From Cycloclasticus sp. (lineage in GTDB: Bacteria > Pseudomonadota > Gammaproteobacteria > Methylococcales > Cycloclasticaceae): a stretch of DNA of 10,882 nucleotides. The stretch is taken from the NCBI GenBank assembly GCA_012960055.1, contig DUCA01000190.1, positions 2,021-12,902 on the forward strand, read 5' to 3'. Every line of letters starts with the position of its first letter. Within the stretch, counting starts at the first letter, position 1. Below are positions 7,929-10,882 of this stretch, piece by piece. The notes beneath the pieces are model-generated. The model was given only the letters and a program-made list of their open reading frames with translations, was not told the DNA's origin and did not search any database. The position numbers and the translations under genes are program-made.

Positions 7929-8549
7929 TTATGTCCTTGGCTGCAAGCCATTAATCGTTATATAAATAACGCTTTCTAACAATTTTTCTAATTCTTCCAA
8001 TGTACTCAACTGCATAAACGTCGGTGTCGTGAACATAATCCATGACGTTAAGATTGCACGACCCATCACGTTAATATCATCAAAAACCCATCCATCTACC
8101 TCTTTACCTTTTTGTAAAATAACCTTTATTAGCTCAAGTTCACCCGACTTTTTTCGTTCAACCAAGCTTGGTTTTTCAGCGCACAGCGCAACAATAATGT
8201 CGTTGATGGCGGGGTATTCTTGAAGTTGTTTGTAATTAAAATGGAGTAACGCTAAGGCGAATGCTTGAAGTCGTTCAACCTCTGATAACTTGGTCTTTTC
8301 TAGCACCTTCGCCAAGCCCTGTTCTTTTTCAACAAAGCAGCGAACAGCAAAGCCTTCAGCTATATCAACCTTACTTGGGAAGTAGCGGTATAAATTGGCT
8401 GTGGACATGCCCAAATCACTGGCAATTTCTGCCATGGCGGTTTTTTTAAAACCAACCGTTTTAAACCGCTTATCTGCGGCGTCCAAAATCATTTCTTTTA
8501 ATTCGTTACCCGACAGGTCTGCATCAAATCTTTTCATAAAAACAAGCAT
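7929..8549 (-). CDS. TetR-family transcriptional regulator, first gene of the RND operon
   Basis: A 206-residue DNA-binding regulator of typical TetR length. The N-terminal helix-turn-helix is clear: TAMAEIASDLGMSTANLYRYFPSK at about 37-60, including the LYRYFPSK recognition-helix end. The C-terminal ligand and dimer domain has no recognisable ligand signature. It stops 3 nt before the RND start, so it is cotranscribed with the pump. A perfect inverted repeat ends 3 bases before its start codon, which suggests autorepression. The start is uncertain: ATGs at 8549 and 8537 (MKRFDADL) are both in frame and neither has a Shine-Dalgarno. A TATATT hexamer 14 bases upstream of the first could make a very short leader. 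Because it faces the Rieske operon, it may also control that. Confidence 0.93.
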   Translation of the reverse strand: MLVFMKRFDADLSGNELKEMILDAADKRFKTVGFKKTAMAEIASDLGMSTANLYRYFPSKVDIAEGFAVRCFVEKEQGLAKVLEKTKLSEVERLQAFALALLHFNYKQLQEYPAINDIIVALCAEKPSLVERKKSGELELIKVILQKGKEVDGWVFDDINVMGRAILTSWIMFTTPTFMQLSTLEELEKLLESVIYITINGLQPRT

Positions 8550-8552
8550 AGC

Positions 8553-8590
8553 ATGAATTGTGAATATAAAATTTAATATTCACAATTCAT
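8553..8590. promoter_or_regulatory. Perfect 15-bp inverted repeat, probable TetR operator
   Basis: The arms ATGAATTGTGAATAT (8553-8567) and ATATTCACAATTCAT (8576-8590) are exact reverse complements around an 8-bp centre, AAAATTTA. The 38-bp site is longer than a single TetR-dimer site and could hold two dimers. On the minus strand the arm next to tetR contains TATATT (8563-8568), a plausible -10 for tetR, so binding would block that promoter. There is no terminator-like run of T after the repeat and it lies in intergenic DNA. Operator function is inferred from its position next to the regulator. Confidence 0.8.
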
Positions 8591-8592
8591 AG

Positions 8593-8626
8593 TTGGGCAC
8601 TTAATGACTAAAATCATTTTGCCCAA
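8593..8626. promoter_or_regulatory. Second dyad in the tetR/dioxygenase divergent region
   Basis: TTGGGCA (8593-8599) is mirrored by TGCCCAA (8620-8626), with an inner AATGA/TCATT pair around CTAAAA and a slight asymmetry (CTT against T) between the two stems. Its sequence differs from the repeat next to it, so it may bind another protein or fold in RNA. Its centre lies 38 bp from the centre of the first dyad. Confidence 0.5.
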
Positions 8627-8636
8627 TAAAAAACTC

Positions 8637-8645
8637 TGATATCTT
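8637..8645 (+). promoter_or_regulatory. Weak extended -10 candidate for the dioxygenase operon
   Basis: TGATATCTT fits the extended -10 form TGN plus a hexamer with 4 of 6 matches (TATCTT). There is no convincing -35 at 16-18 bp; TTGCCC at 8619-8624 is only 15 bp away and lies in the second dyad. A weak core promoter here would suit an activator-dependent or derepressed operon. Confidence 0.25.
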
Positions 8646-8688
8646 AGTTAAAAATAATATTTCCACTTCTCTGGGGGAGAAACATAGA

Positions 8689-9993
8689 ATGCCTAATCCT
8701 GATTTAATTTCGACAATAGCTGAAGCCATTAATAAAGGTGAACTGCCTTTAGGCGTATTCAATAGTCCTGAACTATTTGAATTGGAAAAAGAACGCTTAT
8801 TTGCTAAAAGCTGGAATTTTCTTGCTCACGAAAGCGAAATACCTAACGCCGGCGATTACGTACAACGATATATTGTCGATGATTCCTTTATCGTCACCCG
8901 CGACAAACAAAACAGAGTTCACGTTGTGTTAAATGCCTGCCGCCACAGGGGCCGCAAGGTATGCAGTGTGGAAAAGGGCAATGCCCGCAATTTCTCATGC
9001 CCATATCATGGCTGGGTGTATGACTTAGATGGCGCATTGATTGATATTCCGTATGAAGATGAAGGCTACGGTAAAGATGCCATCGACCATGCAGACTGGG
9101 GGCTAATGTCTGCACCTAAAATGGGTATCTGGCGCGGTATGATTTTTGCCAACTTAGACCCTAATGCAGAATCGCTGGACGACTACCTTGGCGACGCTAA
9201 ATGGTATATGGACTTTTACACCAATAAGTCTGAAGCAGGTTTGGAGGTGCTCGGTTCACCACAACGTTGGGTGGTTGATGCGGATTGGAAATTAGCCGCC
9301 GATAATTTTGTTGGCGATGGTTACCATACCTTTATCACCCATGCGAGCACCATAACCGCAGGCATGTTACCTGCTCAGTCAGGAGACTTTTTATTAGACG
9401 GCATTCAAGTTGCTATGGAACACTTTGGCATTGGGCTGGCCCGCCAAGACCCCTTATTTAATTCACTGGCGTATCCACCACCCATGATGGAAGCAATGCG
9501 CAAACGCTTTAACCCTGAGCAAATAGCGATGCTGGATCAAGGCGTATCTTTACCCACGCACGCTAATTTATTCCCCAACTTAAGTTTTTTAAATGCACCG
9601 GGCGCATACACCGCCATGGCACCACCCGCACCGTATATGACGTTTAGAATCTGGCGTCCATTAGCCGCAGGGAAAACAGAAATTTGGTCTTGGTGCATGG
9701 TTGAAAAAGATGCAACTGATGAGTTTAAACAAACCAGCTACAAAGCCTATATATTAAGTTTCGGCACATCTGGCACCTTAGAGCAAGATGACGCAGAAAA
9801 CTGGAGTCAAATAACGTTACCCGCAAAAGGCATCATGGCTTCAAAACTATCATTAAATTATTCAATGGGGCAAGCCATTCTCAAACCCATCGATGATTGG
9901 CCGGGGCCTGGCAACGCCTACCCACTGGATTTTACTGAATTTGCCCAGCGCGCCTTCTGGAAAAAATGGATTTCGACACTGGAGGCTGAATAA
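8689..9993 (+). CDS. Rieske aromatic ring-hydroxylating dioxygenase, alpha (catalytic) subunit
   Basis: A 434-residue terminal-oxygenase large subunit. The N-terminal Rieske domain binds the 2Fe-2S cluster through Cys84-x-His86 (NACRHRG) and Cys104-x-x-His107 (CPYHGW). The catalytic domain has Asp205 bridging to the Rieske centre of the next subunit. The mononuclear iron ligands are His213 and His218 (DNFVGDGYHTFITH), and most likely Asp368 in LEQDDAENW. Everything needed for cis-dihydroxylation of an arene is present. Length and the paired beta subunit place it with the multi-component alpha-3-beta-3 enzymes for benzoates, biphenyl/alkylbenzenes or polycyclic aromatics; the substrate cannot be fixed by reading. 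A strong Shine-Dalgarno, GGGGGAG, ends 9 nt before the ATG. It is first in a plus-strand operon divergent from tetR. No ferredoxin or reductase gene follows within the window. Confidence 0.96.
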   Translation: MPNPDLISTIAEAINKGELPLGVFNSPELFELEKERLFAKSWNFLAHESEIPNAGDYVQRYIVDDSFIVTRDKQNRVHVVLNACRHRGRKVCSVEKGNARNFSCPYHGWVYDLDGALIDIPYEDEGYGKDAIDHADWGLMSAPKMGIWRGMIFANLDPNAESLDDYLGDAKWYMDFYTNKSEAGLEVLGSPQRWVVDADWKLAADNFVGDGYHTFITHASTITAGMLPAQSGDFLLDGIQVAMEHFGIGLARQDPLFNSLAYPPPMMEAMRKRFNPEQIAMLDQGVSLPTHANLFPNLSFLNAPGAYTAMAPPAPYMTFRIWRPLAAGKTEIWSWCMVEKDATDEFKQTSYKAYILSFGTSGTLEQDDAENWSQITLPAKGIMASKLSLNYSMGQAILKPIDDWPGPGNAYPLDFTEFAQRAFWKKWISTLEAE

Positions 9994-10499
9994 TGACTAT
10001 TGACGAATCACTCTTTAGGGATATTGAAGCCTTTATCTATCACGAAGCTGAATTGTTAGACAACCACCAGCATAATGAATGGTTAGAGCTTTGGGACGAA
10101 CAAGCCAGCTACCGCATGCCCGTTCGCGTCACCCATACTAAACGCCAAAAAGGCCAAGAATTTCAAGAGAACTTTGGCCATTTTGATGAAACCAAAGAAA
10201 TGCTCGGCATGCGTATCAAACGCTTAAGCACATCAACCGCATGGGCAGAAGAGCCACAGTCCAGAACACGTCACTTTGTTACCAATCTACGCATTAACGC
10301 GTTAGACAATGAGCAATATCAATTAAAAACCAACTTAATGCTATATCGCAATCGCCTAGATGATGCTGGGCATGACTTACTGTCAGCTGAACGCCATGAT
10401 GTGATTCACCAAGTTAACGGCGAATGGCGAATTCTAAAACGAACTATATATATGGATCAAGCAACACTTGGAACATTAAACCTCTCAATCTTTTTATAA
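9993..10499 (+). CDS. Aromatic ring-hydroxylating dioxygenase, beta (small) subunit
   Basis: A 168-residue structural subunit of the dioxygenase with the SnoaL/NTF2-like cone fold. Family marks are FIYHEAELLD...EWLELWDEQASYRMPVR at 14-45, SRTRHFVTNLRI at 90-101, and RHDVIHQVNGEWRILKRTIYMDQ around 134-156. It holds no metal and shapes the alpha-3-beta-3 hexamer. The start codon shares one base with the alpha stop (TAATG), and GGAGG ends 7 nt upstream inside the alpha gene. The two are therefore translationally coupled, as expected for subunits made in equal amounts. Confidence 0.95.
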   Translation: MTIDESLFRDIEAFIYHEAELLDNHQHNEWLELWDEQASYRMPVRVTHTKRQKGQEFQENFGHFDETKEMLGMRIKRLSTSTAWAEEPQSRTRHFVTNLRINALDNEQYQLKTNLMLYRNRLDDAGHDLLSAERHDVIHQVNGEWRILKRTIYMDQATLGTLNLSIFL

Positions 10500-10517
10500 A
10501 AAAACAAGGAATACACT

Positions 10518-10882
10518 ATGTCATTATGGCTTGACTTTATGGGTGCAGAGATTCGATACATTGGCACTGCATCTTACGGAAAAACACGTATTGCAGAAGC
10601 AGGCAAAGGCAACAAAGAAACACTTATCTTCTTACACGGCGTGGGCGGTCATCTCGAAGCCTACGCAAAAAATGTCGTCGCCTTATCTGATGAATTTCAC
10701 GTTATTGCCTATGACTACGTTGGCCAAGGCATGTCCGACAAACCTTTACTGGATTACACACCCATGGTGCTCGTCGACCACTTACGCGAACTGATGAACG
10801 CACTCGGCATTGAAAAGGCGCATTTATCAGGCGAATCAATGGGTGGCTGGGTATCGGGGCTTTTCACCATTGAATACCCAGA
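10518..10882 (+). CDS. Alpha/beta hydrolase, likely meta-cleavage-product type, 5' part only
   Basis: The first 121 residues of an alpha/beta-fold hydrolase are visible before the window ends. The frame begins MSLWLDFMGAEIRYIG, with AAGGA 7 nt before the ATG, 18 nt after the beta-subunit stop. The oxyanion-loop motif LHGVGG is at 39-44, DYVGQGMSD at 66-74, and the nucleophile elbow GESMGG at 105-110 (Ser107). The acid and histidine of the triad lie outside. Following a dioxygenase, such proteins usually hydrolyse the C-C bond of ring-fission products, like BphD or TodF, but an esterase cannot be excluded. Confidence 0.88.
   Translation, partial: MSLWLDFMGAEIRYIGTASYGKTRIAEAGKGNKETLIFLHGVGGHLEAYAKNVVALSDEFHVIAYDYVGQGMSDKPLLDYTPMVLVDHLRELMNALGIEKAHLSGESMGGWVSGLFTIEYP

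Noticed and set aside
8593..8626. Second dyad as a transcription terminator
   Set aside because: No T run follows on either strand and it lies between divergent gene starts, where no transcript should end.
8894..9115. Minus-strand open frame of 73 codons opposite the Rieske domain
   Set aside because: It is the complement of the Cys/His cluster-binding region; the apparent His/Cys pattern comes from that and not from a separate metal-binding peptide.

Overview
The window looks like part of a chromosome from a marine-type, hydrocarbon-degrading gammaproteobacterium with moderately low GC. The inference rests on three things: a second EF-G paralog outside a ribosomal-protein operon, a glnK-amtB pair, and a Rieske ring-hydroxylating dioxygenase operon. 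Cycloclasticus or a relative would fit, but no rRNA or other taxonomic marker is present, so the genus is only a guess. Both window ends cut through genes.

Layout. From position 1 to about 8549 every gene reads leftward (minus strand). In transcription order from the right these are a TetR-family regulator, a 765-residue RND/MMPL-type exporter, a LolA-like periplasmic protein and an outer-membrane beta-barrel protein. These four are tightly packed, with gaps of 3 nt, a 4-nt overlap and 12 nt, and look like one operon. Next come glnK and amtB (TAAATG junction), an intrinsic terminator, a glutathione S-transferase, and the N-terminal part of an EF-G2 gene that runs off the left edge. From 8689 to the right edge the genes read rightward: Rieske dioxygenase alpha subunit, beta subunit, and the start of an alpha/beta hydrolase of the meta-cleavage-product hydrolase type.

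The most interesting region is the 139-bp divergent space (8550-8688) between tetR and the dioxygenase. It holds a perfect 15-bp inverted repeat ending three bases from the tetR start codon, and a second imperfect dyad centred 38 bp further on. The first is a strong candidate TetR operator. It could couple expression of the RND/LolA/barrel envelope pathway to the aromatic ring-oxidation operon.

Working model (inference): the RND pump extracts or moves a hydrophobic molecule at the inner membrane, the LolA-fold protein ferries it across the periplasm, and the 397-residue barrel handles it at the outer membrane. The TetR protein would sense the same or a related hydrophobic compound, such as an aromatic substrate, its product, or a membrane lipid changed by solvent stress. 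The glnK-amtB pair is ordinary nitrogen-control machinery and probably unrelated, although no terminator is visible between it and the envelope operon.
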